From the NCBI GenBank assembly GCA_028285685.1, contig JANQOR010000023.1:1-64000 (forward strand): a DNA stretch of 64,000 bases, read 5' to 3'. Shown here piece by piece: positions 50,213-59,218 of this stretch (position 1 is the first letter of the stretch; each line of letters begins with the position of its first letter). This stretch comes from Cyclobacteriaceae bacterium (GTDB lineage: Bacteria; Bacteroidota; Bacteroidia; Cytophagales; Cyclobacteriaceae). Position numbers and translations under genes: made by a program. Under the pieces are notes generated by a model. The model saw nothing but the letters and a program-made list of their open reading frames with translations. It had not been told where the DNA came from and did not search any database.

Positions 50213-51097
50213 TTATTGAGCGGTTTTGCTTATTGCAAACGTGTTTTGCCCAGTCTTCTTGTACTCCAAGCCAAGTGGCAGACATACCATGTCAAGAGCG
50301 GTTTCAAGATTCTTATTGGTGAAGTATCCTGAAAACTCTTCTTGCTCGGAACCCTCAAATTCAATTTCAATACTGAATTGTCGTTGTAATTCTTCAAAAA
50401 CCTCACTGATCGGTTGGTGATCGAAGTAAAATTCCCCTTTTTGCCAATTCCCCATTGATTCGGGAACTCTGAATACCACTTTGACGGTATCTGGACTGAC
50501 CGTGACTGCCTGCCCTGGCTCGATCTCTTCTGATATTAACCGCTCGGGGACGGAAACCCTAACCCGACCGGTTTTACAGGAAACTTTAAAGTCACCATCC
50601 CGTGCAAAGACATTGAATGATGTGCCTAGTACCTGAACGTTACCCAAGCTCGTTTTTACGAGAAATTTTTCTCCCTCGGTCACTTCAAAGAAGGCTTCGC
50701 CTTCAAGTATTAACTCACGATTCCAATCGTCTGAATAAGTAATTTGGGATGATGCATTCAAAATGACTTTGGATCCGTCGGGTAGTATTTGGGTTGTATT
50801 TTCTCCGGAGGTCGTTGCAATTTCGATTTCAGCAGGCGGCCTCAAGAAAATAACAGAAAAAGTGACGATCAAAGCTACTGCAGCAGCAATGCCTGCGTAT
50901 CGCCATACATAAGATTTTCCGACCTGTCGTGATGAATCATGATCAATTTCATCGGAAATGTTCTTCCAGATATCCTCTTTGCTCTTTTTGGAGGGCACTT
51001 TAATGGAAGAAGATTTCTTCAGAAAATCTGACAATTCATCGGTTGGACCTTCCCCTTCATGGTTAATCAAATCACGATATTTCTCTAAATCACTCAT
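50213..51097 (-). CDS. FecR-type anti-sigma regulator
   Basis: A 294-residue protein: short cytoplasmic N-terminus, one helix near 86-105 (YAGIAAAVALIVTFSVIFL), a FecR domain (115-215; TTSGENTTQILPDGSKVILN, LEGEAFFEVTEGEKFLVKT, VLGTSFNV) and a DUF4974-like C-terminal domain (ISEVFEELQRQFSIEIEFEG) that contacts the receptor STN. TAATG overlap with the sigma stop and a 10-bp gap to the receptor show a three-gene operon. Confidence 0.93.
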   Translation of the reverse strand: MSDLEKYRDLINHEGEGPTDELSDFLKKSSSIKVPSKKSKEDIWKNISDEIDHDSSRQVGKSYVWRYAGIAAAVALIVTFSVIFLRPPAEIEIATTSGENTTQILPDGSKVILNASSQITYSDDWNRELILEGEAFFEVTEGEKFLVKTSLGNVQVLGTSFNVFARDGDFKVSCKTGRVRVSVPERLISEEIEPGQAVTVSPDTVKVVFRVPESMGNWQKGEFYFDHQPISEVFEELQRQFSIEIEFEGSEQEEFSGYFTNKNLETALDMVCLPLGLEYKKTGQNTFAISKTAQ

Positions 51098-51612
51098 TAG
51101 ATCTTAACTCCCAATTGTTCCTTGATAATGCCTATCGCCTTACTCATCCGCTTTTCAATCGCCTTTACACTCAATCCCAATCGGTTAGCAATCTCCTCGT
51201 ATTTCAATTTATCGATTCTATTCATCAAAAACACTTCCCTACATCCTTCAGGCAGAGATTGGATTACCGAGTTGAGTTTACTTTCAAACTCCTTCTCCTC
51301 CAAAACAAATTGTGGAGAGTTGAGCTCTGTTCTATTCTGTGCCACAACGTCTCCCTGATGATTCATCACTACTTGTTTGTGTTTAAAATGATTGATCATC
51401 AAATTGTTTGCAATGGTATATAGTAAGCTTTTCACCGTTTCCTTCTTTATCCCGTCTCTTTTTTCCCACACCTTAATAAAGACCTCCTGCACCAAATCTT
51501 CGGACAGATCTATATCCCCAGTCTTGTAATACAAAAACCCTCTTAGGCTTTCGAAATACTGATCGTAGATCTCCTTTAGATCATTTTTGGTAAAGCGCTT
51601 ACTGACTTCCAT
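51097..51612 (-). CDS. ECF sigma factor of the FecI type
   Basis: A 171-residue sigma-70 protein with region 2 (IYDQYFESLRGFLYYKTGD, DLVQEVFIKVWEKRDGIK, SLLYTIANNLMINHFKHK) and region 4 (LPEGCREVFLMNRIDKLKY, IANRLGLSVKAIEKRMSKA), typical of Bacteroidota FecI-like factors. First gene of the sigma-FecR-receptor operon. Acts under the control of the FecR protein. Confidence 0.94.
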   Translation of the reverse strand: MEVSKRFTKNDLKEIYDQYFESLRGFLYYKTGDIDLSEDLVQEVFIKVWEKRDGIKKETVKSLLYTIANNLMINHFKHKQVVMNHQGDVVAQNRTELNSPQFVLEEKEFESKLNSVIQSLPEGCREVFLMNRIDKLKYEEIANRLGLSVKAIEKRMSKAIGIIKEQLGVKI

Positions 51613-51763
51613 GGGGCAGGCCCAAAGATATAGTCATCCCTGCTTAGAGAATATACAATTCGTGTTGAGATTACCCTACCCTTGATAGAATTGTGATTTT
51701 AGTCAACCATACTATCTAAAATCTCCTCTATCTTGATCCCTTTATTTTATCCGACAATTGGAA

Positions 51764-52225
51764 ATGGCAGACTTGGCAGGACTAAAAGAAAAATTGATAA
51801 AAAAATGTTGTGAGTTGGTGGAGAACAAGCTCCTGGCAATCGATGATGAGTTGCAACTTTTGCAGCAGTCAGCGAATGAAGAAACTAAAAGTAGTGCGGG
51901 TGATAAGTACGAAACCGGGAGGGCGATGCTAGCACTTGAAAAAGAAAAACTACTAGGTCAGAAGGACCAGCTTTTGCAACAGTTAAAGCCACTCAAATCG
52001 ATAGACTTGAAAAAAATCTCAAAAAGAGTCGAACATGGGGCTATCGTATTGGCATCGGAAAACAACTACTTCATCTCTGCCGGACTAGGGGCTGTCAAAG
52101 TGGACGATGACACCTTTTTGGTCGTCTCCGCGCTAGCTCCGATCGCACAAGCGATGCTTGAAAAAGAAAAGGGTGATTTCTTTGTGTTTGGTGGAAAAAA
52201 GCAAGCTATCGAAGACTTACTCTAA
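51764..52225 (+). CDS. GreA/GreB-like protein
   Basis: The ATG at 51764 is preferred over a TTG at 51758. The 153-residue protein has an N-terminal helical part and a Gre-like C-terminal domain: SAGDKYETGRAMLALEKEK, then HGAIVLASENNYFISAGLG and VVSALAPIAQAMLEK. In Bacteroidota it is often mislabelled 3-oxoacyl-ACP synthase. The conserved SSAGDKYETGRAML is the family's hallmark. A role at RNA polymerase is an inference from the Gre fold; the tip residues are not conserved in an obvious way. Confidence 0.75.
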   Translation: MADLAGLKEKLIKKCCELVENKLLAIDDELQLLQQSANEETKSSAGDKYETGRAMLALEKEKLLGQKDQLLQQLKPLKSIDLKKISKRVEHGAIVLASENNYFISAGLGAVKVDDDTFLVVSALAPIAQAMLEKEKGDFFVFGGKKQAIEDLL

Positions 52226-52632
52226 GGTCTATCTTATTTCTAGCACTTGATTGGTTCTCGTAGCTCATTGATTAACTGACAATCGAAAACGTTTAGTGAA
52301 ATGTGCCAAGTAGGCACCTGCGATTGAAGATTGTTGAATAAAGCAATGAAAAAGCCCATACTATCGAATATGGGCTTTTAGATCGTGAGAATTCCCTTTG
52401 GTTAGAAGGAAGGATTACCTTTTAATAAATACTTTGATTTAACTAATCATATCCAATATAGATTCTTTAGGTGATCAAAATAAAGAATATACTATCTTTT
52501 TTTCCACATTATCAAATGAAAAGTGAAATTATATTTTAGTTATTCACTATAACACTTATACTATATTTCGAAAATTACATTTTTTATTCATTATACGGAT
52601 GAAAGAAACTGTATTTTAAGTGTAATATTTTG
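52226..52632. other. 407-bp gap downstream of the GreA-like gene
   Basis: Contains the terminator at 52349-52379 and then a very A+T-rich stretch (about 52430-52632) with no frame of note. Just after the gene, GTGCCAAGTAGGCACC at 52307-52322 forms a small hairpin. Confidence 0.5.
52349..52379 (+). terminator. intrinsic terminator
   Basis: AAAAGCCCATA and TATGGGCTTTT pair as an 11-bp stem with an 8-base loop; U-tract included in the stem. It can terminate both strands; about 120 bp past the GreA-like stop. Confidence 0.75.
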
Positions 52633-52971
52633 TTATGACTCTTTTTTGCCCAACATAAGCAGTTCGTTGAGATTAATTTCGGTAATATATTTCGTCACAC
52701 CATCCTTTTCGTACGATCTGTTGATCAACTTTCCCTCAACCGCTATTTCACTGCCTTTCTTTAGATAATTTTCTACCACATCTGCTTTTTTATTCCAGAC
52801 GACCACATTGTGCCACTGCGTATCCTCCACTTTTTCGCCTTGTGTATTGTAATACGTCTCGTTTGTAGCGAGTGAAAAAGAAGCCATCTTTTTGCCACTG
52901 TCAAAAGTTCGGATCTCTGGATCGCTACCCAGTCTGCCTATTAATTGAACACTGTTTTTTAAACTTGTCAT
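52633..52971 (-). CDS. ssb: single-stranded DNA-binding protein
   Basis: A 112-residue SSB: OB fold beginning TSLKNSVQLIGRLGSDPEIR, with FSLATNETYYNTQGEK, TQWHNVVVWNKKADVVENYL and KGSEIAVEGKLINRSYE. It lacks the long acidic C-terminal tail of the housekeeping protein and is shorter than usual (about 150-180), so it is likely an accessory SSB. Divergent from the zinc-ribbon gene, with two 21-bp-spaced repeats between. Confidence 0.93.
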   Translation of the reverse strand: MTSLKNSVQLIGRLGSDPEIRTFDSGKKMASFSLATNETYYNTQGEKVEDTQWHNVVVWNKKADVVENYLKKGSEIAVEGKLINRSYEKDGVTKYITEINLNELLMLGKKES

Positions 52972-53077
52972 GATATTTTATTTAGTTTTAGAATTAGATC
53001 ATCCGGTTACCCGATGAGTTGTCGTTTGACGAGAGCAAAGATTGACCTCCAATAAAGCCACTTTCGGTTTTTAAATA

Positions 53078-53112
53078 TTTACAGTCGCTTATTAATCACT
53101 TATAGTCGCTTA
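53078..53112. promoter_or_regulatory. pair of direct repeats between ssb and zinc-ribbon gene
   Basis: ACAGTCGCTTA at 53081-53091 and ATAGTCGCTTA at 53102-53112, exactly 21 bp (two helical turns) apart, within the divergent promoter region. Suggests a dimeric regulator site; no other copies seen in the window. Confidence 0.4.
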
Positions 53113-53144
53113 CAATTGTTTTTGTAGCTGAAATTCAGTGGTTT

Positions 53145-53501
53145 ATGAAAAGCGGTGAGAAATTATGCTTGGAGTGTGAAAGGCCAGTTTTTGGACGTTC
53201 CGATAAAAAATTCTGCTCTGATAGTTGCAGAAATACCTTCAACAACAAGGCGAATGCACCTTCCGATCTTGTTAGAAATGTTAACAGTATTTTGGGTAGA
53301 AACCGGAGGATACTCCTTGAACTAAATCCTGAGGGAGAACAGAAGACGCACCGGGATCAGCTGTTGAAAAGAGGCTTTGATTTCGACTACTATACCAACA
53401 GTTTTACGACCAAGACGGGAGATCAATACAAGTTCTGCTATGAGCAAGGCTACTTGACAATGGAGGATGGATTTGTTCTCCTTGTGGTTAGGAATGTATA
53501 A
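53145..53501 (+). CDS. zinc-ribbon protein, Bacteroidota-specific
   Basis: A 118-residue cytoplasmic protein. The N-terminus is a zinc ribbon with Cys8, Cys11, Cys24 and Cys28 (CLECxRPxxGRSDKKFCSDSC). The rest is a small alpha/beta domain (SILGRNRRILLELNPEGE; TKTGDQYKFCYEQGYLT). Similar proteins are widespread in Bacteroidota but of unknown role. Divergent from ssb, so co-regulated expression is possible. Confidence 0.78.
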   Translation: MKSGEKLCLECERPVFGRSDKKFCSDSCRNTFNNKANAPSDLVRNVNSILGRNRRILLELNPEGEQKTHRDQLLKRGFDFDYYTNSFTTKTGDQYKFCYEQGYLTMEDGFVLLVVRNV

Positions 53502-53875
53502 GAACAAAGTCGCGTGTCTAGCGGAGTTCTTCCTAAATATGTGAATTTTCAAATTGACGGGAAAAGGAGGCGGATAAAGAGTCTTATATATGAAGAAAAG
53601 TAAATAATCGTACTGAAGCTAGCAGTACGATTTGGTCCCTTTGTTCGGCGAAGGGGCCATTCACTTTTTTTATGACTGATTGGTTGACACTTCTCAGAAG
53701 TAGAATGCTGAACAAGGTTTGCCCGGCAAATAATTCTAACGCTTCACATGAAAGTCTGATATTTTTTCATTTTTCTAAAACTTTTTTAACTCCTTCGACA
53801 TCATAGAGTGGAACCAATTGAAATAACCAAATGCTTGATCGAAGACTACCTAACTCTGATAAAAGTGTAAATTAG
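53502..53875. other. 374-bp gap with two hairpins
   Basis: Holds CGTACTG/CAGTACG (53609-53629) and GGTCCCTT/AAGGGGCC (53634-53658), the second followed by a T-rich run ending in TTTTTTT at about 53668; together they look like a terminator for the zinc-ribbon gene. The rest, up to the sigma start, has no gene. Confidence 0.5.
53609..53670 (+). terminator. tandem hairpins with T-run after the zinc-ribbon gene
   Basis: Two stems (7 bp and 8 bp) side by side, then ATTCACTTTTTTT. Fits an intrinsic terminator; 110 bp past the stop. Confidence 0.55.
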
Positions 53876-54511
53876 ATGCATGCGGAGAGTTTATTAGATA
53901 TTGCTATGCTGCATGCCGACACACTGATTATCAATGCGCAAAAAGGAGAGGAGAAGGCATTGAACCAACTGGTCAGCCTTTGGTACAAGAGGATTTACAA
54001 CTATGTGCTAAAGTACTGTTCGGATGAAGATACAGCTGCAGAGATCGCTCAGCAGACCTTTATCGCAATGTTCAGAAACATAAAGAAGTTGAAGGACATT
54101 GATCGGTTCAAGCCTTGGCTATACCGAATAGCTACAAACTTCTGCTATGAGGAAAGCAGGAAGAGAAAGAGAAATCGAACGGTGTCTCTTACTGTGACTC
54201 GTGGTGATGATGAAACGGAAGGAACGATAGAGGTTGGAGAAGCGAAAGGAAATTTATTCAACCCGGAGCGAAGCTTTCAGCAACTTGAAATACAAGAGAT
54301 TCTGCTGGACTCCCTTGGTGAGCTGAGTGAAGACCAACGAACAGTCGTGATTATGAAGGAATACGAAGGCCTTAAGTTCACGGAAATAGCTGAGGCACTT
54401 GATGCCTCTGAAAATACAGTCAAAACGTGGCTTTATAGGGGACTAAAGAATTTGAAAGATATTTTGGAACGAAGGAACATTACTAAAGAAACTGTGCATT
54501 ATGAATTATAA
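53876..54511 (+). CDS. ECF sigma factor
   Basis: A 211-residue sigma-70 protein: region 2 (about 25-95; KGEEKALNQLVSLWYKRIYN, AAEIAQQTFIAMFRNIKKL, PWLYRIATNFCYEESRKRK) and region 4 (about 145-200; LGELSEDQRTVVIMKEYEG, IAEALDASENTVKTWLYRG). An alternative start at MLHADTL is possible. First gene of an operon with an anti-sigma protein (overlap 11 bp) and a secreted protein. Confidence 0.92.
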   Translation: MHAESLLDIAMLHADTLIINAQKGEEKALNQLVSLWYKRIYNYVLKYCSDEDTAAEIAQQTFIAMFRNIKKLKDIDRFKPWLYRIATNFCYEESRKRKRNRTVSLTVTRGDDETEGTIEVGEAKGNLFNPERSFQQLEIQEILLDSLGELSEDQRTVVIMKEYEGLKFTEIAEALDASENTVKTWLYRGLKNLKDILERRNITKETVHYEL

Positions 54512-55292
54512 ACCAGATGAAGCGAAACTGACTTCCTATTTGTATGGGGAGTTGTCGGGCGAGGAACATGAGAAGGTCAGCTCCTATTTGGAAGCTAACC
54601 CGGAGTTAAAAAAGGAATTGGAAGGGATTCAGTCTTTGCAGAAACTCATGGGAAAGTTGTCAGACAAAGATGTTAATGAGCCGTCATTCGTGTTTGAAGA
54701 CTCTCCGACAATTGTGCTTGCCAAAAACAATTCCTTCAATAATTTCTTGAAATCAACAGTTGCAATTGCTGCCAGCATCAGTCTACTAATTCTAGTAGGA
54801 TACTTTACACAAGTTCGAGTTTCTTCCAATGATAGTGGGTGGCAGTTAAGTTTTGGTACAGAAGTACAGGGAGTGGAGGTTCCTAATTTTAACGAAGAGA
54901 GCATCAAGAGTTGGATGAAGGAAACTTTGGTGGCAAATAATGAAAGCCTGGTAGCCAGGATTAACCAAATGGAGAATAACCTGGATAACCAATCTGCTCA
55001 ACTCCAGGCGACGAGTTCCGGGGTGAAACGGTTAGCGAATTATAAGCTTGACGAAGACCTTATTGATCGATATGTAGCTCAGATTACCAGGGAGAACCGG
55101 GACATCATTCTCAATTTAATGGATGTGGCTGGACGTTCCCAGAAGGAATACCTCGATGACATGATGACCGATTTCGCAAAATTCATGGAATCTCAAAGGC
55201 AAAGTGATTTCGATATCATTCAAGAACAACTAAATGTCCTGGTCGACAATTCGGAAGCAAACCCAATCGATGATTACCGCAATAGCGAGTGA
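54501..55292 (+). CDS. anti-sigma factor with one membrane helix
   Basis: A 263-residue protein overlapping the sigma gene by 11 bp. The N-terminus (KLTSYLYGELSGEEHEKVSS) matches the helical anti-sigma (zf-HC2/RskA-like) start but lacks the Cys/His zinc ligands. One helix near 88-105 (STVAIAASISLLILVGY), then a coiled coil (MENNLDNQSAQLQATSSG) and a helical C-terminal domain in the periplasm. Sequestration of the upstream sigma factor is inferred from position and layout. Confidence 0.82.
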   Translation: MNYKPDEAKLTSYLYGELSGEEHEKVSSYLEANPELKKELEGIQSLQKLMGKLSDKDVNEPSFVFEDSPTIVLAKNNSFNNFLKSTVAIAASISLLILVGYFTQVRVSSNDSGWQLSFGTEVQGVEVPNFNEESIKSWMKETLVANNESLVARINQMENNLDNQSAQLQATSSGVKRLANYKLDEDLIDRYVAQITRENRDIILNLMDVAGRSQKEYLDDMMTDFAKFMESQRQSDFDIIQEQLNVLVDNSEANPIDDYRNSE

Positions 55293-55331
55293 TTAAAACT
55301 TTAAAATGTGAGTGAGTCAAAAATTAGAAAA

Positions 55332-56453
55332 ATGAAAAAAGTGAATAAAACCATATACATGTTGGCATTTGCGATGACAGTAGGACTGACCGCCTTGGGC
55401 CAGGGAATCGACCAGGCACGAATGGATCGCGATCTTAAGATTGCCGAAAATATCCTAAGTACGCTATCGAGTAACGAACGCAATATTTTCTCTTTATCAA
55501 GAAGTATTGAGAGTAATTACATCCCCGATTATGGAGTGATCTTCAGTCTCCCTCAGAATACTTTGATCTATACAAAGCGGTCCAAGGGAGGAATAAGTGT
55601 CATTGCGCCAAGTACAGGAAGCGGCAGTTCCTACAGCTATGTTATATCTGATGACGATGATGAATCGGACGAAGAGATTGAGAAAAACGAGGAGTTTCGT
55701 AAGCGTATGGATGAATTAGTTACTGAACAGATGACCACATTCCTAGTGGACTACGCAGACCTGATTGGACAACTTAAACCTTCAGACCGAATTATGCTTA
55801 ATGTCAAAAGCCTTAAGAGTGAAGTTTGGGTGAGTAGCAATAGGCTGAGAACAAATAAAAACAAGGGAAAAACAGCTGAAATTCTAAAAAGTGACTTGAT
55901 TGCCTATAAGCAAGGAAAGGCCACCAGAGACGAGACGATCAAGAAGATAAAATTTGTAGACAAGGGTGGTGATACGATGGAAAGGGACCTCGAGCTGTTT
56001 TCCAGCATTTTCTCCAGGCTTTACGAACCAGATCTCTCCACTACATACTATGCATCCAGCAGAAATATCAACTATGAACGAATCGAAAACCTAGGCGCAA
56101 TCTTTTCAATGCGCGTGTACTCTTCGAGCGAAAACAATGGTTTACATTCGATTCGCACAACGGGTGAGAGTGGACTAACTCGGGAAGAGCGTGATACAAA
56201 GGTGAATGCGATGTACCCAGAGTTTGAGCAGACCTTTAGAGAGAACATCATCGATTACGGCAGGACTATAAGAAGCCTAAAACCTTCGGAGATGCTGGTA
56301 TTCAAGGTTCGACTTACTGAATGCAGGACGTGTGAAATGCCGAAGAGTATTGAGCTGTCCGTAAAAGCTAGCACCCTTAACGATTTTGACAGTGGAAAAA
56401 CCAGTCGAGAAAATGCAGTGAAAGCTATTTCAATTAAGAAAACCAGTAATTAG
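55332..56453 (+). CDS. secreted protein of the sigma/anti-sigma operon
   Basis: The ATG at 55332 (MKKVNKTIYMLAFAMTVGLT) gives a signal peptide; the upstream GTG is less likely. The 373-residue product contains two related halves: FSLSRSIESNYIPDYGVIFS with DYADLIGQLKPSDRIMLNVK, and later INYERIENLGAIFSMRVYSS with DYGRTIRSLKPSEMLVFKVR, so it is an internal duplication. An acidic stretch (DDDDESDEEIEK) lies between. No known family. Its place, 40 bp after the anti-sigma gene, suggests it is a periplasmic partner or target. Confidence 0.72.
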   Translation: MKKVNKTIYMLAFAMTVGLTALGQGIDQARMDRDLKIAENILSTLSSNERNIFSLSRSIESNYIPDYGVIFSLPQNTLIYTKRSKGGISVIAPSTGSGSSYSYVISDDDDESDEEIEKNEEFRKRMDELVTEQMTTFLVDYADLIGQLKPSDRIMLNVKSLKSEVWVSSNRLRTNKNKGKTAEILKSDLIAYKQGKATRDETIKKIKFVDKGGDTMERDLELFSSIFSRLYEPDLSTTYYASSRNINYERIENLGAIFSMRVYSSSENNGLHSIRTTGESGLTREERDTKVNAMYPEFEQTFRENIIDYGRTIRSLKPSEMLVFKVRLTECRTCEMPKSIELSVKASTLNDFDSGKTSRENAVKAISIKKTSN

Positions 56454-56473
56454 TACATAATCTAACAGATGAA

Positions 56474-56509
56474 TAAGCCTTGTCCTTTCTGAAGGGATAA
56501 GGCTTTTTT
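56474..56509 (+). terminator. intrinsic terminator of the sigma operon
   Basis: AAGCCTTGTCC pairs with GGGATAAGGCTT around an 8-base loop and runs into TTTTTT. 20 bp past the stop. Confidence 0.85.
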
Positions 56510-56536
56510 CATATCTTAGTTTGAAACTAAGAATCC

Positions 56537-57787
56537 ATGCGACTAATAACATTTCTCACCTTCGTCACCTTCGCATTTACAACGTTTAGCCAAAAAATTA
56601 CAATTACCGCTGATAAGCTTTTTGACGGTAATGAAGTACGCTCTGATTGGGGTGTGGTAATTGATGGGAACAAGATAGCAGAGGTGGGACCAATAGCCAG
56701 GCTTACAAAAGGAGATAGCACCCTCCACTTTTCAGGAAGTACGCTGATGCCTGGAATGATCGAGGGTCACTCGCATGTACTATTGTATCCTTATAACAGA
56801 AGACTATGGAACGATCAGGTGCTGAAAGAGTCGAGAAGTTTACGTGCCATACGTGGTGCTAAAATGGCAACCAGAAATTTGTATGCGGGTTTCACAACCA
56901 TCCGTGATCTGGGCTCAGAAGGAGCTGGATATGCCGATGTAGGTATTAAGCAAAGTATTGAATTGGGAATAATTGACGGTCCACGTATGTTGGTTGCAGG
57001 AAGGGCAATAGTAGCCACTGGAAGCTACGGGCCTAAGGGATTCCATCCAGACTTTGATGTGCCCTTAGGAGCAGAACCTGCGGATGGTCATAATTTGCAG
57101 ACGGTGGTTAGAGATCAGATCGGAAAGGGAGCCGATTTTATAAAAGTTTATGCCGACTATCGATGGGGACCAAAAGGAGAAGCAAGGCCGACTTTTTCCG
57201 CAGAAGAGCTAAAGCTTATAGTAGAAACTGCGGCAAGCAGCGGACGTGATGTGGTTGCCCATGCTGCAACAACTGAAGGCATGAGAAGAGCAACCTTGGC
57301 TGGAGTAAAAACGATTGAACATGGTACCGAGGCAACTGATGAAGTCCTCAGTCTGATGAAGGAGCGAAATGTCGCACTGTGCCCAACCCTGGCTGCTACC
57401 CACTCCATTCAGCGATACTTTGCAAATTGGGACGGCAGTGATGAATCTGAGCCGGATGCAATTAAAAACAAAAGAGCCATGTTCAAACGGGCCCTTAGTA
57501 GCGGAGTTACTATTGTGGCTGGTGGAGATGTGGGCGTTTTTGAACACGGTGAAAACGTGTTGGAACTTGAACTCATGGTCGATTACGGGATGAAAGAAAT
57601 TGAGGTACTCAAGTCGGTTACTTCCGTTAATGCCAAAGCCTTTGGTCTCGATAATCTGGGGCAGCTGAAAACTGGATATCTGGCTGATCTGATTGTTGTG
57701 AAAGGAGATCCGGTGAAGTCAATCAGCGATCTCTACAATGTTGAATTGGTAATGAAAGATGGCGTGATCATAGAGCTTGAAGAGTGA
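56537..57787 (+). CDS. secreted amidohydrolase (imidazolonepropionase/prolidase-like)
   Basis: A 416-residue exported amidohydrolase with signal peptide MRLITFLTFVTFAFTTFSQ. The metal-binding motifs of the superfamily are present: HxH in GMIEGHSHV, Lys in ADFIKVYADY (likely carbamylated), His in DVVAHAATTEG, His in GVKTIEHGTEAT and Asp in VAGGDVGVFEHG. Family members cleave cyclic amides or dipeptides with proline; the substrate is not visible. Single-gene transcript between two terminator-like sites. Confidence 0.9.
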   Translation: MRLITFLTFVTFAFTTFSQKITITADKLFDGNEVRSDWGVVIDGNKIAEVGPIARLTKGDSTLHFSGSTLMPGMIEGHSHVLLYPYNRRLWNDQVLKESRSLRAIRGAKMATRNLYAGFTTIRDLGSEGAGYADVGIKQSIELGIIDGPRMLVAGRAIVATGSYGPKGFHPDFDVPLGAEPADGHNLQTVVRDQIGKGADFIKVYADYRWGPKGEARPTFSAEELKLIVETAASSGRDVVAHAATTEGMRRATLAGVKTIEHGTEATDEVLSLMKERNVALCPTLAATHSIQRYFANWDGSDESEPDAIKNKRAMFKRALSSGVTIVAGGDVGVFEHGENVLELELMVDYGMKEIEVLKSVTSVNAKAFGLDNLGQLKTGYLADLIVVKGDPVKSISDLYNVELVMKDGVIIELEE

Positions 57788-57807
57788 AAATCCAATGTAA
57801 ATAGGAA

Positions 57808-57832
57808 TGAGGTAGGAGGTCATTTTACCTCA
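57808..57832 (+). terminator. weak hairpin after the amidohydrolase gene
   Basis: TGAGGTA and TACCTCA pair as a 7-bp stem around 11 bases, followed by GTTTTCG. A modest terminator, 20 bp past the stop. Confidence 0.4.
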
Positions 57833-57910
57833 GTTTTCGTGGACATTCGTATATTGAGCAATTAAAGCCTGTTAAGGCCTTGATGCTTTTCGAATTTTAG
57901 GGGAGAACGA

Positions 57911-59218
57911 TTGAGAAAATTCGCTGGTTTAAATGTTTCTCTTAGACTTGGCCATGATGCGGACATGGTGGACTACAAATTGGTCCTCATTCGGCGACTT
58001 GCCATCATAGCTCTGATCTTTATTATTTCATTTATTGTCGTCAACATTGTGATGGGCTATCCACTTATCAATATCTTGATTGACTTTGCAGGCTTGATTC
58101 TCATGCTGGCTGTTTTGGTTGCGGCAGGGTATAGAAAAGTGATGGTGGCGAGTCTTACGATGACGATTGGCCTGGTTGGAGCTATCTCCGTAGCCTCGAT
58201 TGTAACCTATTTTGAATTTAGGAACAATGGCACTGAGAACCTGATTATGGCCATGATCGTTGTGATTGTCGCCTTTTTCGATGGCAAGCTCAGGACTATA
58301 CTTTTCGGAGTTTCTTTTGTTCTACTGATTTTGCTTAAGCGATATAAGATTGAGGTGCTAAGCCTACCAGCAGATAGTGATTTTATTGTCGAATTGATCA
58401 TTGTTGCTGTGATTTCTTGTGGAATCTATTTTTCCACTTCTTTTTTTAAGCTAGGGCTGGTAAGGAATCTCGATCGAGTCAATAATCTTAACATGGTGCT
58501 TGGAGAGCAACGTGAGGCATTAACGGAATTAAATGATAAAAAAGACGAGTTGATAGGCGTGGTGGCTCATGATTTGAAAAGTCCATTACATGTGTTGAGT
58601 GGAATGTTGCCTATCCTAAAAAAAGGGCTTGAGCACGAAATATCTGACGAACAGTCGAAGATGCTACAAGTCATGCAAGATAGTTCAGGGAGTATGCTTA
58701 AGCACATAGATCAGATCCTTGACGCAAATAGAATGGAGACACAGGAACTCAATTTGAATCCTCAAAAACACGATTTGAGCATCTTACTGCAAAAGTCCAT
58801 TGACCTACATCGACACGGTGCAGATTTGAAGAAAATTCGTATCAATGCTAAGCTGACCGAGGGAAAACACGAGGCGGTTGTAGATGAAAATTGTACGAGA
58901 AGAGTCTTTGAAAATCTACTTTCTAACGCAATCAAGTATACATCCAGAGGAAAGTCAGTACACTTGTCAATGGAGACCAACGATTCTAAGATCTTGATCA
59001 AATTTCGAGATGAAGGTCCGGGCATTAGCGCAGAGGACCGTGAAATGCTGTTCAAAAAATACCAACCACTTTATGCCAGGCCAACCGGACCAGAGTCTTC
59101 AACGGGGATGGGATTATTCACTGTAAAGAAATACTTGCTCGCCATGAATGGTACCATTGACGTTGAAAGTAAGCTTGGAAGATTTACCACGTTCATCGTA
59201 GGGTTCCCCAAGGCTTAG
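57911..59218 (+). CDS. membrane-bound sensor histidine kinase
   Basis: A 435-residue kinase. TTG at 57911 is 5 bp after AGGGGAG, an unusually good Shine-Dalgarno for this genome, so it is preferred; the ATG at 57965 is the alternative. Six membrane helices span about 28-175 with no large periplasmic domain, then a coiled coil (LGEQREALTELNDKKDELIG), HisKA (VVAHDLKSPLHVLSGM, phospho-His in AHDLKSP) and HATPase (N box NLLSNAIKYTS; DEGPGIS; GMGLFTV). No response regulator is adjacent. Confidence 0.9.
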   Translation: MRKFAGLNVSLRLGHDADMVDYKLVLIRRLAIIALIFIISFIVVNIVMGYPLINILIDFAGLILMLAVLVAAGYRKVMVASLTMTIGLVGAISVASIVTYFEFRNNGTENLIMAMIVVIVAFFDGKLRTILFGVSFVLLILLKRYKIEVLSLPADSDFIVELIIVAVISCGIYFSTSFFKLGLVRNLDRVNNLNMVLGEQREALTELNDKKDELIGVVAHDLKSPLHVLSGMLPILKKGLEHEISDEQSKMLQVMQDSSGSMLKHIDQILDANRMETQELNLNPQKHDLSILLQKSIDLHRHGADLKKIRINAKLTEGKHEAVVDENCTRRVFENLLSNAIKYTSRGKSVHLSMETNDSKILIKFRDEGPGISAEDREMLFKKYQPLYARPTGPESSTGMGLFTVKKYLLAMNGTIDVESKLGRFTTFIVGFPKA

